Positions 7,945 through 14,628 of a stretch of 20,520 nt of DNA are shown piece after piece. The notes under the pieces were generated by a model that searched no databases, was not told the DNA's origin, and saw only the letters and a list, made by a program, of their open reading frames with translations. The DNA is from an uncultured Bacilli bacterium (GTDB lineage: Bacteria > Bacillota_I > Bacilli_A > RF39 > UBA660), in NCBI GenBank assembly GCA_934101865.1, contig CAKOSA010000014.1, positions 1 through 20,520 on the forward strand, in the 5' to 3' direction. Both the position numbers and the translations under genes were made by a program. The first letter of the stretch is position 1. The number at the start of each line of letters is the position of its first letter.

Positions 7945-8706
7945 TCACCTCCTTTGATTATTTATATTTTCTAATATTTTTTGTTTGAAGTCGAAAGCAA
8001 AGTCGAGGGGAGAAAGGATATGGCCTTTTATTAATAGTTCAAGGGCTTTTTCTCTTGGTATACCTCTACTCATTAGATAGAATATGGTATCTTCGGAAAA
8101 TGTGCCTATGACAGAACCGTGACGGGCTTCGACGTCATCTTCATCTATATACATATTGGGTTTTATTTGACAAGAACCGGTACCTAAGGTCATTATTTTG
8201 GTTTCTTGATTTAGGTAGCATTTTGGTGTATGTTTGGGTAGTATACTATCCACGGTTACATTAATATTTGCTGAGTTTTTTTCTAAAATATGGGTATATA
8301 TATTGGATGTAGTTTCTTTTTGATTATGGTTTATTATTATGTGGTGGTTAGCTCCCGCGGTATTTACTTCGGAAAAATTGTATTTTATAGTGGCTTTTTC
8401 TCCATTTAGATTTACTTTTACTTCTTCGTTTATTTCTTTATTATTATAATATTTATTTATAGTTAACTTGCTTCCTTCTTCTAGGTTATAGGTTATTTTT
8501 ATATCTAAATTGTCATTATTTGAAAATTCGTATATATTTATATGGGCGTCTTTTTTGATGTTTATTGTTATATTTGCTTTGGTTGTATTTATATAGTCCA
8601 TTGTTAAACTATTTGCTCCGATAAGGTAAATGTTATTATCCATTATATTTACTTCATTAGAGGAAAAGTTTTCTAGTACATTATTTTCTATTACTATTTT
8701 ATTCAT
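7945..8706 (-). CDS. sufD: Short SufB/SufD family Fe-S scaffold protein (SufD-like)
   Basis: A component of the SufBCD scaffold that binds the ATPase SufC. From the ATG at 8706, which overlaps the sufC stop by 8 bases behind GAAGAAGG, it has 253 residues, far shorter than the usual 400-470 of SufB or SufD. The conserved C-terminal core is present: GTGSCQIKPNMYIDEDDVEA then RHGSVIG (His196), and FYLMSRGIPREKALELLIKG (about 209-228), which contacts SufC. The N-terminal helical domain is missing and the middle is Asn/Ile-rich beta-helix sequence. The RHGSVIG motif resembles SufD (HGATVG) more than SufB (EHEA). No sufB is in the cluster, so this may be the only scaffold subunit. It ends in TGA. 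Confidence 0.85.
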   Translation of the reverse strand: MNKIVIENNVLENFSSNEVNIMDNNIYLIGANSLTMDYINTTKANITINIKKDAHINIYEFSNNDNLDIKITYNLEEGSKLTINKYYNNKEINEEVKVNLNGEKATIKYNFSEVNTAGANHHIIINHNQKETTSNIYTHILEKNSANINVTVDSILPKHTPKCYLNQETKIMTLGTGSCQIKPNMYIDEDDVEARHGSVIGTFSEDTIFYLMSRGIPREKALELLIKGHILSPLDFAFDFKQKILENINNQRR

Positions 8707-9451
8707 TTTGGCCTTCTTCGTGTGTACTATAACCTGTATATCCTTCGTCTTCAATTAGTTTGGCAAGGGAAATATCGCCTGTTTTTTCTATTTTGCCATC
8801 CTTCATTATATGGACAAAATCGGGGTGGATGTATTCGAGTATTTTGGGGTGATGAGTTATTATAAGAATGCTGGCCTTGCTTTCTTTTTGGTAATCATTT
8901 ATATTTTGAGCCGTTATTTTGAGACTATCTACGTCGAGGCCAGAATCTAATTCATCTAATATTATGAATTTGGGTTTTAGGAGTTTTATTTGTAGAACTT
9001 CATTTTTCTTTTTTTCACCGCCTGAAAAACCAACGTTAAGAGAACGATGAATTAGATTTTTATCCATAGAGAGATCAGTAGTATTTTTTTCGCATTCTTT
9101 AATGAACTCATAAAGGCCAATATTTCGGCCAGCTTTGGCGGACATTGCTGTTTTTAGGAAATCCTGAGTGGAAACGCCTTCTATTTCGAGGGGATATTGC
9201 ATAGCAAGGAATATTCCTAATCTACTTCTTTCGTCGGTTTTTAGAGGAAGAAGGCTTTTTCCTTCAAACTTGATGTCCCCAGACGTTACTTTATAATTAG
9301 TGTCACCCATTATTACTTTGGAAAGGGTTGACTTACCTATTCCATTGGGACCCATTATAACGTGGACTTCATTATCTTTTATATTTAAATTAAAGTTTTT
9401 TAATACTTCTTTATTATTAACACTTACATATAGGTTTTCTATATTTATCAT
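8699..9451 (-). CDS. sufC: SUF system ATPase SufC
   Basis: ABC-type ATPase driving the SUF scaffold. It has 250 residues with Walker A GPNGIGKST (34-42, Lys40), the SufC-specific signature SGGEKKKNEVLQ (about 143-154), Walker B FIILDELDSGLD (Asp166, Glu167) and the H-loop His200 in IITHH. SGGEKKxNE and ELDSGLD distinguish SufC from transporter ATPases. It is first in the suf operon, with an AAGGAGG ribosome binding site and an extended -10 promoter at 9477-9485. Many Firmicutes continue the operon as sufC-D-S-U-B; here sufB is absent. Confidence 0.95.
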   Translation of the reverse strand: MINIENLYVSVNNKEVLKNFNLNIKDNEVHVIMGPNGIGKSTLSKVIMGDTNYKVTSGDIKFEGKSLLPLKTDERSRLGIFLAMQYPLEIEGVSTQDFLKTAMSAKAGRNIGLYEFIKECEKNTTDLSMDKNLIHRSLNVGFSGGEKKKNEVLQIKLLKPKFIILDELDSGLDVDSLKITAQNINDYQKESKASILIITHHPKILEYIHPDFVHIMKDGKIEKTGDISLAKLIEDEGYTGYSTHEEGQNE

Positions 9452-9476
9452 ATATGCCTCCTTTGATTTCTTTTAT

Positions 9477-9485
9477 ATTATATCA
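9477..9485 (-). promoter_or_regulatory. Extended -10 promoter of the suf operon
   Basis: Minus-strand TGATATAAT (TGA plus consensus -10 at 9477-9482), about 26 bases before the sufC ATG. There is no convincing -35. Confidence 0.6.
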
Positions 9486-9592
9486 CAGTTTGGATATTTT
9501 TTTCCTATAAAATTTAAAAAGTTATTGTATTTAAAAAGTAGTGGTTATTATTTGGAAAATTGGTAAATGAACTGCTTTGGTATCTATGGGAA

Positions 9593-9685
9593 CAGTTTTT
9601 TAATTTCTGTAATGGTTATTGTGCAGTTTTTTAATTTCTGCAAGATATTTAGTGCAGTTTTTGAAAAATTGTTATTTGTGGTAGA
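9593..9685 (+). repeat. 31-bp-period repeat, locus B (three units)
   Basis: Units start at 9593, 9624 and 9655, exactly 31 bases apart. The first two share CAGTTTTTTAATTTCTG and end in TTG/TTA-GTG; the third begins CAGTTTTTGAAAAATTGT. A looser fourth copy may precede them (from about 9551). The array runs straight into the probable promoter of the EEP gene, so its last unit overlaps the -35 area. Confidence 0.7.
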
Positions 9686-9687
9686 AT
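9679..9687 (+). promoter_or_regulatory. Probable promoter of the EEP gene
   Basis: TGGTAGAAT is a TGN-extended -10 (TAGAAT at 9682-9687), followed by the ribosome binding site GAGAGGTG at 9693-9700. TTGAAA at 9661-9666 inside the last 31-bp unit could serve as a closely spaced -35 (15 bases). Confidence 0.45.
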
Positions 9688-9706
9688 ATATAGAGAGGTG
9701 ATGGGA

Positions 9707-10411
9707 ATGGAACTTACTATTTGTACGTTTAATATTAGAAACTATTATTTGTGTAATAAAGATGATAGAGATGATAATTTTTATAAATTGAGGGAATTTA
9801 TTATTGATAATGGGATAGATGTAATGGGAATGCAGGAGGTTACTAGGAATGTAGAGAGAAAAATTAGGAGGGAACTTAATGGTTATAGTTTATTTGGTAA
9901 GTATAGATATGGGAAGTTGCCGGATTTAAGAGGAACTAATGAGGGGGTATTTATTCTTTCTAGGGATAAGGGAACTGATAATTATAGTAGATATCTTATT
10001 GGGGCTGGTTTTTTATATGGTAGTGTTGTTCCAAGAGTTATGGTTAGTTGTTATATTAGGGATATTCTTTTTATAAATGTGCATTTAGAGTATATGAGTA
10101 TGAAAGCGAAAAGGGTTTGTTTAGAGAGATTATTTTATTATATAGATAAGAATAAGGATAAGAATATTGTCTTAATGGGGGATTTTAATATGACTTTTAG
10201 GAATGGTTATTTTAGGGAATTTATAGAGAATATGAGGAAACTTCATATTAATTTAGTTAATAATAATGTTAATACTTATATTGGGGATAAAGGGAAAAAG
10301 ATACTTGATTATATTTTCGTTAGTAAGGGAATAGATTTAATAGATAGTTATACTGATAATAGTATTTGTATTAGTGATCATATACCTTTTATTGTGAGAA
10401 TTTCTTTGTAG
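9707..10411 (+). CDS. Endonuclease/exonuclease/phosphatase (EEP) family protein
   Basis: A metal-dependent phosphodiesterase or phosphatase of the EEP superfamily (DNase I, ExoIII, sphingomyelinase fold); the substrate cannot be told. From the ATG at 9707 (GAGGTG ribosome binding site seven bases before) it has 234 residues. Motifs in order are ICTFNIRNYY (metal/nucleotide Asn), GMQEV (catalytic Glu, about 44), NVHLEYMS, LMGDFNMTF (Asp-Phe-Asn) and the C-terminal SDHIPF (catalytic His). There is no signal peptide or membrane segment, so it should act in the cytoplasm. It is one of two plus-strand genes and is extremely C-poor: 9781-9840 has 18 G and 1 C. It stands alone between two minus-strand operons. 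Confidence 0.88.
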   Translation: MELTICTFNIRNYYLCNKDDRDDNFYKLREFIIDNGIDVMGMQEVTRNVERKIRRELNGYSLFGKYRYGKLPDLRGTNEGVFILSRDKGTDNYSRYLIGAGFLYGSVVPRVMVSCYIRDILFINVHLEYMSMKAKRVCLERLFYYIDKNKDKNIVLMGDFNMTFRNGYFREFIENMRKLHINLVNNNVNTYIGDKGKKILDYIFVSKGIDLIDSYTDNSICISDHIPFIVRISL

Positions 10412-10440
10412 TTAGTCCCATAGGGCCAAATGAAAACAGA
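10412..10440 (-). repeat. Copy of a dispersed GC-rich repeat (partial)
   Basis: The minus strand reads TTTGGCCCTATGGGACTA, resembling the copies at 13649-13668 and 17850-17866 around a GGCCCTAT core. This copy is the most diverged. It lies in the convergent gap after the EEP gene. Confidence 0.35.
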
Positions 10441-10449
10441 GACAAAAGA

Positions 10450-10471
10450 AAAATAGCCCGAAGACTATTTT
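10450..10471 (-). terminator. Intrinsic terminator of the DUF308 gene
   Basis: Minus strand AAAATAGTC-TTCG-GGCTATTTT: a 9-bp stem with one G-U pair capped by a UUCG tetraloop, then TCTTTTG. It overlaps the DUF308 stop codon. It may also end EEP transcripts arriving from the other side. Confidence 0.75.
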
Positions 10472-11034
10472 ATGATTGTGCTTAGATATTTGTCGATATC
10501 TTTTACTTTTTTCTTGAAGATAAGCATATCTACGACATCTAGCACTGAGTATACGATAAGAATTACACCTACTACGGTTGTGATAACTAGGGCTGATATT
10601 ACGGGATTTAGTATTAGTATGACGCCGCAGATTATCATTAAAATGGATGCTACTATTGATAATATATAGCTTTCATCGTCTTTGAAGATTAGGGCTATTC
10701 TGGTTTTGAATGCACCACTTATTATGAATAGTATGCCTAGCATTATTGGTAGTAAACTTTCAAATATACTTGGGTTTAGTAATATTGCTAGTCCAAGTAG
10801 AAATGTTAATATACTTGAAGACATTTGGAACAAGCATAGTACGGGGTTTATTCCGAAGCTATCTATAAAATTGTATGTTCCGTATAATAGCATTATGGCT
10901 CCAAGGAAATATGCGAATGTATCTAGGGATGCTTTGGGCCATATTATTAGTAGAAAACCGGCTATTATGAATAGTACTGATAGTATAATTGATAAGTTTA
11001 TGTACTTATTTATTCTTTTTACCATATCCTTCAT
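10465..11034 (-). CDS. DUF308 (HdeD-like) membrane protein
   Basis: An integral membrane protein of about 189 residues built from repeated hydrophobic helices (near 13-33, 36-54, 68-86, 89-107, 119-139, 145-167) separated by very short loops. This is the pattern of the DUF308/HdeD family; repeated GxxLLxxG-type segments such as IIAGFLLIIWPKASLDTFAY and IICGVILILNPVISALVITT are typical. In enterobacteria HdeD is linked to acid resistance, but no function can be assigned here. The C-terminus is basic (FKKKVKDIDKY). The start could be the ATG at 11034 or the one three codons later, which has better spacing from AGGA. It is monocistronic, with its own promoter and terminator. Confidence 0.82.
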   Translation of the reverse strand: MKDMVKRINKYINLSIILSVLFIIAGFLLIIWPKASLDTFAYFLGAIMLLYGTYNFIDSFGINPVLCLFQMSSSILTFLLGLAILLNPSIFESLLPIMLGILFIISGAFKTRIALIFKDDESYILSIVASILMIICGVILILNPVISALVITTVVGVILIVYSVLDVVDMLIFKKKVKDIDKYLSTIIK

Positions 11035-11048
11035 CCTTTCCTATTTCT

Positions 11049-11076
11049 ATTATAACAAATTTTGGTAATATTACAA
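11049..11076 (-). promoter_or_regulatory. Promoter of the DUF308 gene
   Basis: Minus strand -35 TTGTAA (11071-11076), a 16-base spacer and TGTTATAAT (TGN-extended consensus -10 at 11049-11054), about 15-20 bases before the ribosome binding site. Confidence 0.65.
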
Positions 11077-11079
11077 CTA

Positions 11080-11141
11080 CATTTTTGAAAAAACTGTCTA
11101 TATTGTGGTGCAGATTTTGAAAAATTGTAGGTTAGTTATTA
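11080..11141 (+). repeat. 31-bp-period repeat, locus C (two units)
   Basis: Units start at 11080 and 11111, 31 bases apart. The second begins CAGATTTTGAAAAATTGTA, which differs from the last unit of locus B by one base over its first 18. The array sits between the DUF308 promoter and the VOC gene stop, and its end runs into the VOC coding end. Confidence 0.6.
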
Positions 11142-11518
11142 AATCTTAGGAGGTATCCGTTTGGATCTTGAATGAGGAATTCGGTATCGTAATAGGTGGT
11201 ATCTCCTACTTTATAGGGGGTTCTTTTTAGTTCGACGAATATTTTAATATTATTTTTTTTGATATATTCGTAGTATTTTTCTATATTTTTTACAGTCATA
11301 CTTATGTTTATACCTCTTCCGAAGGGATATTCTAAGGGAGCTGTATTCCAATTGTTATTTACTTCTTCTATCATTATTTGATTTTGGTCTAGTTCTAAAA
11401 AATAGAATTTGTCTCTTTTATAGAGAACTTTAAAGCCTAGGGTCTTGTAGAACCTTAGGCTTTCTTCAATATTTATCACTGATAGTTCAGGAATTAGGCT
11501 ATTGTATTTTATCTTCAT
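11132..11518 (-). CDS. VOC family (glyoxalase/bleomycin resistance-like) protein
   Basis: A 128-residue single-module VOC protein. The two beta-alpha-beta-beta-beta halves are recognisable: IPELSVINIEESLRFYKTLG at the start and the C-terminal EFLIQDPNGYLLRF, a hallmark of the bleomycin-resistance and glyoxalase group. His in the first metal-ligand position is not obvious, while the terminal Glu position appears as Leu/Arg, so it may be a binding protein rather than a metalloenzyme. The ATG at 11518 overlaps the end of topA by about 20 bases, so expression is probably coupled to topA although no strong ribosome binding site is seen. The substrate is unknown. Confidence 0.85.
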   Translation of the reverse strand: MKIKYNSLIPELSVINIEESLRFYKTLGFKVLYKRDKFYFLELDQNQIMIEEVNNNWNTAPLEYPFGRGINISMTVKNIEKYYEYIKKNNIKIFVELKRTPYKVGDTTYYDTEFLIQDPNGYLLRFNN

Positions 11519-13538
11519 AATCACAATCCATACATTTTATGGTGTCTTTTTTCTCTACAAGAGTGCTACCGCATTTTGGGCAAGGGGTTTCAATTGGTTT
11601 ATCCCAAGTTGCGAATTTGCATTTTGGAAAGTTAGAACAGCCATAGAATAGTTTTCCTTTTTTGCTTTTTCTCTCAATGATATTTCCTTCACATTTTGGA
11701 CACTTCATTATTATTTTTTGGGGAGCTTCTTCTTTTTCCTCTTTCTTTATGTATTTGCACTCGGGGTAATTGGAGCAAGCGATGAATTTTCCATAGCGAC
11801 CAGTTCTTATTACTAGTTCACTGCCACATTCAGGGCATTTCTCCCCTACTTGTTCGGGAGCTTTCTTTTCCATTTTAGCGAAGGCTTCTTCGACTTTGGG
11901 TTCAAAATCTTTATAAAATCTATCTAGGAGTTTGGTTTCAACAAGAGTGCCTTCGGCGACTTTGTCTAGGTCATCTTCCATTTCTTTGGTATAGGTTACG
12001 TTGATTATGTCTTTGAAGAATTCTTGAAGTTTATCAGTTGTTTCGATACCTATTTCCGTAGGGTGGAATTTTTTATCTATTACTTTAACGTAGTTTCTTT
12101 CCTCTAATGTGTCAATGGTTTTAGCATAAGTAGATGGTCTACCTATTCCGAGGGTTTCCATTTCTTTGATTAGTTTACTTTCGGTATAGCGAGCTGGTGG
12201 TTTGGTGGAGTGTTTAGAATACTCTACAAGGTCAGCTATTAGTGATTTTGTGTTATCTAGGTTTGGTAAGATTTTATCTTCACTATCTTCATATTCTTTA
12301 TATACTTTTAGGTATCCGTCAAAGATAAGAACCTGACCGGTTGCTTTGAACTGATAATTGTTGTTATCTAGGGTAATAGAAGTTGCTAGAACTTTGGCAT
12401 CTTTCATTAGAGAGGCAAGGGCTCTATAATATATAAGGGAATATAATTTATATTCATCGTTTGATAGATATGGTTTTACGGTGTCCGGAGTTCTATTTAT
12501 GCTCGTTGGACGAATGGCCTCGTGGGCATCTTGGACGTTTTCGGTTTTTTTGCTTTGTTTTACATATCCAATATATTCTTCACCATAGTTTTCTTTTATG
12601 TAGCCATAGGTATTTTTTACGAATTCATCTGATAATCTTACGGAGTCAGTTCTCATATAGGTAATTAGTCCAACTGTTTCGTTACTTAGTGTTACGCCTT
12701 CGTATAATTTTTGAGCAATCATCATTGTTTTTTTAGAGGTAAAATTTAGTTTAGTTGAGGCTTCTTGTTGAAGAGTTGATGTTATAAAGGGATATTTGGC
12801 TTTCTTGGCTTTTTCTTTTTTTGTTATTTCCTTTATAATAAATTCTTCATTTAATTTATTTAAAATATTTTGGGCTTCTGCTTCGGTTTTTATTTCTATT
12901 TCTTCATTATTATATGTTTCTAATTTAGCTGAAAAGTCTTTAAAGTAAGCATCTATTTCGTAGTAGTCTTCGATGTTAAAGGCTTCTATCTCTCTTTCTC
13001 TATCTACTATTAGTTTAAGGGCTACTGATTGAACACGACCAGCTGACTTGCCACCAGTTTTGGATTGCATTAGTTTACTTAAACGAAAGCCAATGATTCT
13101 ATCTAGTATTCTTCTTGCTTCTTGGGAAGAAACGAGATTGTTATCTATTTTCCTAGCGTGATTAAAGGAATCTAGGATAACATTTTTGGTTATTTCATTG
13201 AACACTACTCTTTCGTATTTATCGTCGGTTAATCCGAGGGTATCATATAGATGCCAAGAAATGGCCTCTCCTTCTCTATCGGGGTCGGTAGCAAGATAGA
13301 CAAAATCGCTTTCTTTTATATCTTTCTTTAAATCTTTTACTAACTGATTTTTGCCTTTTATTATTTTATAGTTGGGTTTAAAATTATCGTCAACATCTAC
13401 GCCAAAACCATACTTTCCAGTCGTGGCAAGGTCGCGGATATGACCTAGGGATGATACTACTTTATAGTCCTTACCAAGATATTTTTCAATGGTTTTACTC
13501 TTACTTGGGGACTCTACTATTACGAGGTTTTTGGGCAT
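11499..13538 (-). CDS. topA: DNA topoisomerase I
   Basis: A type IA topoisomerase that relaxes negative supercoils. It has 679 residues. The TOPRIM domain at the N-terminus has Glu9 in IVESPSK and the DxDxE acidic triad Asp85, Asp87, Glu89 in ATDPDREGE. The catalytic tyrosine is Tyr294 in GLITYMRTDS. Three C-terminal zinc-ribbon modules follow: CPECG...CSNYPEC, CPKCE...CSNFPKC and CPKCG...CMDC, from about residue 572 to the end. The ribosome binding site AAGGAAGGAG precedes the ATG, with a promoter at 13572-13600. The downstream VOC gene overlaps its end. The length and the three zinc modules are typical of Firmicutes TopA. Confidence 0.98.
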   Translation of the reverse strand: MPKNLVIVESPSKSKTIEKYLGKDYKVVSSLGHIRDLATTGKYGFGVDVDDNFKPNYKIIKGKNQLVKDLKKDIKESDFVYLATDPDREGEAISWHLYDTLGLTDDKYERVVFNEITKNVILDSFNHARKIDNNLVSSQEARRILDRIIGFRLSKLMQSKTGGKSAGRVQSVALKLIVDREREIEAFNIEDYYEIDAYFKDFSAKLETYNNEEIEIKTEAEAQNILNKLNEEFIIKEITKKEKAKKAKYPFITSTLQQEASTKLNFTSKKTMMIAQKLYEGVTLSNETVGLITYMRTDSVRLSDEFVKNTYGYIKENYGEEYIGYVKQSKKTENVQDAHEAIRPTSINRTPDTVKPYLSNDEYKLYSLIYYRALASLMKDAKVLATSITLDNNNYQFKATGQVLIFDGYLKVYKEYEDSEDKILPNLDNTKSLIADLVEYSKHSTKPPARYTESKLIKEMETLGIGRPSTYAKTIDTLEERNYVKVIDKKFHPTEIGIETTDKLQEFFKDIINVTYTKEMEDDLDKVAEGTLVETKLLDRFYKDFEPKVEEAFAKMEKKAPEQVGEKCPECGSELVIRTGRYGKFIACSNYPECKYIKKEEKEEAPQKIIMKCPKCEGNIIERKSKKGKLFYGCSNFPKCKFATWDKPIETPCPKCGSTLVEKKDTIKCMDCDYEDKIQ

Positions 13539-13571
13539 ATATTCTCCTTCCTTTCTTTATAAATATAATTA

Positions 13572-13600
13572 ACTATATCATATATATTAGTAATTTACAA
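13572..13600 (-). promoter_or_regulatory. Promoter of topA
   Basis: Minus strand -35 TTGTAA (13595-13600), a 17-base spacer whose last three bases are TGA, and -10 TATAGT (13572-13577): an extended -10 promoter about 33 bases before the ATG. Confidence 0.65.
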
Positions 13601-13648
13601 GTGTATTTTGAAAAAGTTTTGTGAAAGAAAGAGGACAAATTATTATTT

Positions 13649-13668
13649 TTGGGCCCTATCGGGGGCTA
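13649..13668 (+). repeat. Copy of a dispersed GC-rich repeat
   Basis: GGGCCCTATCGGGGGCTA contains GCCCTATCGGGGGC (13653-13666), which matches 13 of 14 bases of the reverse complement of 17852-17865. Both are preceded about 20 bases upstream by GGACAAA/GGACACA and a T-rich stretch. The outer GCCC and GGGC arms are complementary (a small hairpin). Confidence 0.5.
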
Positions 13669-13724
13669 TTAATTATATAACTTTTGGTAATTAGTTATCT
13701 GTATTTTATAAGATGTTAAAAATA

Positions 13725-13844
13725 ATTGGAGTTAGGAAAATATATTATAATTATTTGACTTATGTTTTCCTGTAAGAAAATATACTAAGTTTTTTTATTC
13801 TATATTTTCCTGTGGGAAAATATAGAACTTCCCATAAATAATAA
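13725..13844. repeat. 40-bp-period AT-rich repeat with palindromes, upstream of topA
   Basis: RGAAAATATA occurs at 13735-13744, 13775-13784 and 13815-13824, exactly 40 bases apart. In the last two it follows TTTTCCTGT, giving TTTTCCTGTAAGAAAATATA and TTTTCCTGTGGGAAAATATA. The third unit forms an 11-bp perfect palindrome arm pair, CTATATTTTCC/GGAAAATATAG (13800-13825, 4-base loop). No T-run follows on either strand, so it is not a terminator. It lies in the gap of about 380 bases between topA and tRNA-Asn. Confidence 0.65.
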
Positions 13845-13882
13845 ATATTCATAGACATTGCTATAACTTTTTTTATATATAG

Positions 13883-13909
13883 AAAAAAACAAGTTCACCT
13901 CTGAACTTG
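13883..13909 (-). terminator. Intrinsic terminator of tRNA-Asn
   Basis: Minus strand CAAGTTCA-GAGG-TGAACTTG: an 8-bp perfect stem with a 4-base loop followed by seven T residues, 12 bases after the tRNA 3' end. Confidence 0.9.
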
Positions 13910-13921
13910 ATATAATCATAA

Positions 13922-13997
13922 TGGCGCCTGATGTAGGACTCGAACCTACGACCTATCGGTTAACAGCCGAGTGCTCTACCGACTGAGCTAATCAGGC
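13922..13997 (-). tRNA. tRNA-Asn (GTT)
   Basis: A 76-base cloverleaf on the minus strand. The acceptor GCCTGAT pairs with ATCAGGC, with G73 and an encoded CCA. The D arm is GCTC...GAGC, the anticodon loop CTGTTAA (anticodon GTT, A37) and the T arm GTAGG-TTCGAGT-CCTAC. The closing pair of the anticodon stem is a C27-U43 mismatch; Bacillus tRNA-Asn has A-U there as I recall it. Asn-GUU tRNA decodes AAY codons and is a standard substrate of t6A37 modification, whose operon lies just upstream. It has its own promoter and terminator. Confidence 0.97.
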
Positions 13998-14018
13998 ATC
14001 AATTGCGATTGCTATTTA

Positions 14019-14047
14019 ATTATATAACAAATTTTAAACAATTGCAA
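14019..14047 (-). promoter_or_regulatory. Promoter of tRNA-Asn
   Basis: Minus strand -35 TTGCAA (14042-14047), a 17-base spacer and -10 TATAAT (14019-14024), about 22 bases before the tRNA 5' end. The element is framed by a near-perfect inverted repeat (CAATTGCAAT at 14039-14048 and ATTGCGATTG at 14002-14011). Confidence 0.7.
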
Positions 14048-14055
14048 TACTTTTT

Positions 14056-14628
14056 TTAATTATTTTTAACTTTTTTTCGGGTTTTATGCGTTTTATGGGG
14101 TAATTTTCTGATTTTGAAGCCACTTGTTTCTATATTGTACTCTTCTTCTCTATTAGTTTCATAGGAATGGTCTATTCTTTCGCATAGTATTTCGAATTCG
14201 TGAAGGTTACGTGGTATATCAAAATTGGTACCTATTTCCATTGTTATGGGAGATGTTACGTATACTTCTTTTTCTCCGTAGAGGAAGGCTTTATAGGAGA
14301 GGTAATAACTGCCTTTTTTTATGGGAGCTCCGGTTAGCATACAACTGCGAGGACGGGCGGATTTTTTTTCTTCTACTTGGGGACAGTATATTAGTTCTTT
14401 ACCGGGTAATAGGTAATTGCTTATATTTTCTGTTAGGGCTATATCGAGGTTATAGTTTATTTCATCGAGGGATTTTCCGGAGGTTATTATTTCTTCATAA
14501 TGGGGATAGTTTTTTAGAAGGGTATCTATTATTTCTTTATAATGGGTTATTATTTCTTTTTTATATGGGTAGTCTCTTATTACTAGTTCCTGTAGGGTAT
14601 AAGACCAATAGTTTTCTTTATTTATCAT
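14056..14628 (-). CDS. Unrecognised protein coupled to tsaD
   Basis: I do not recognise this family. From the ATG at 14628, which lies inside the last codons of tsaD (11-base overlap), it has 190 residues; an ATG ten codons further upstream is possible. There is no signal peptide or membrane helix. The N-terminal half (about 1-85) is predicted helical and acidic/aromatic (YWSYTLQELVIRDYPYKKEI, then repeated EII). The middle has CPQVEEKKSARPRSCMLTG (about 82-100), where two Cys could be half of a metal site, followed by PIKKGSYYLSYKAFLYGE. The C-terminus is very basic (KIRKLPHKTHKTRKKVKNN), suggesting nucleic-acid or ribosome contact. Its place at the end of the t6A operon hints at an RNA-related job, but that is inference only. 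Confidence 0.8.
   Translation of the reverse strand: MINKENYWSYTLQELVIRDYPYKKEIITHYKEIIDTLLKNYPHYEEIITSGKSLDEINYNLDIALTENISNYLLPGKELIYCPQVEEKKSARPRSCMLTGAPIKKGSYYLSYKAFLYGEKEVYVTSPITMEIGTNFDIPRNLHEFEILCERIDHSYETNREEEYNIETSGFKIRKLPHKTHKTRKKVKNN

Noticed and set aside
9593..9685. 31-bp repeats as a CRISPR array
   Set aside because: Units are directly adjacent and imperfect, with no unique spacers between identical repeats and no cas genes nearby.
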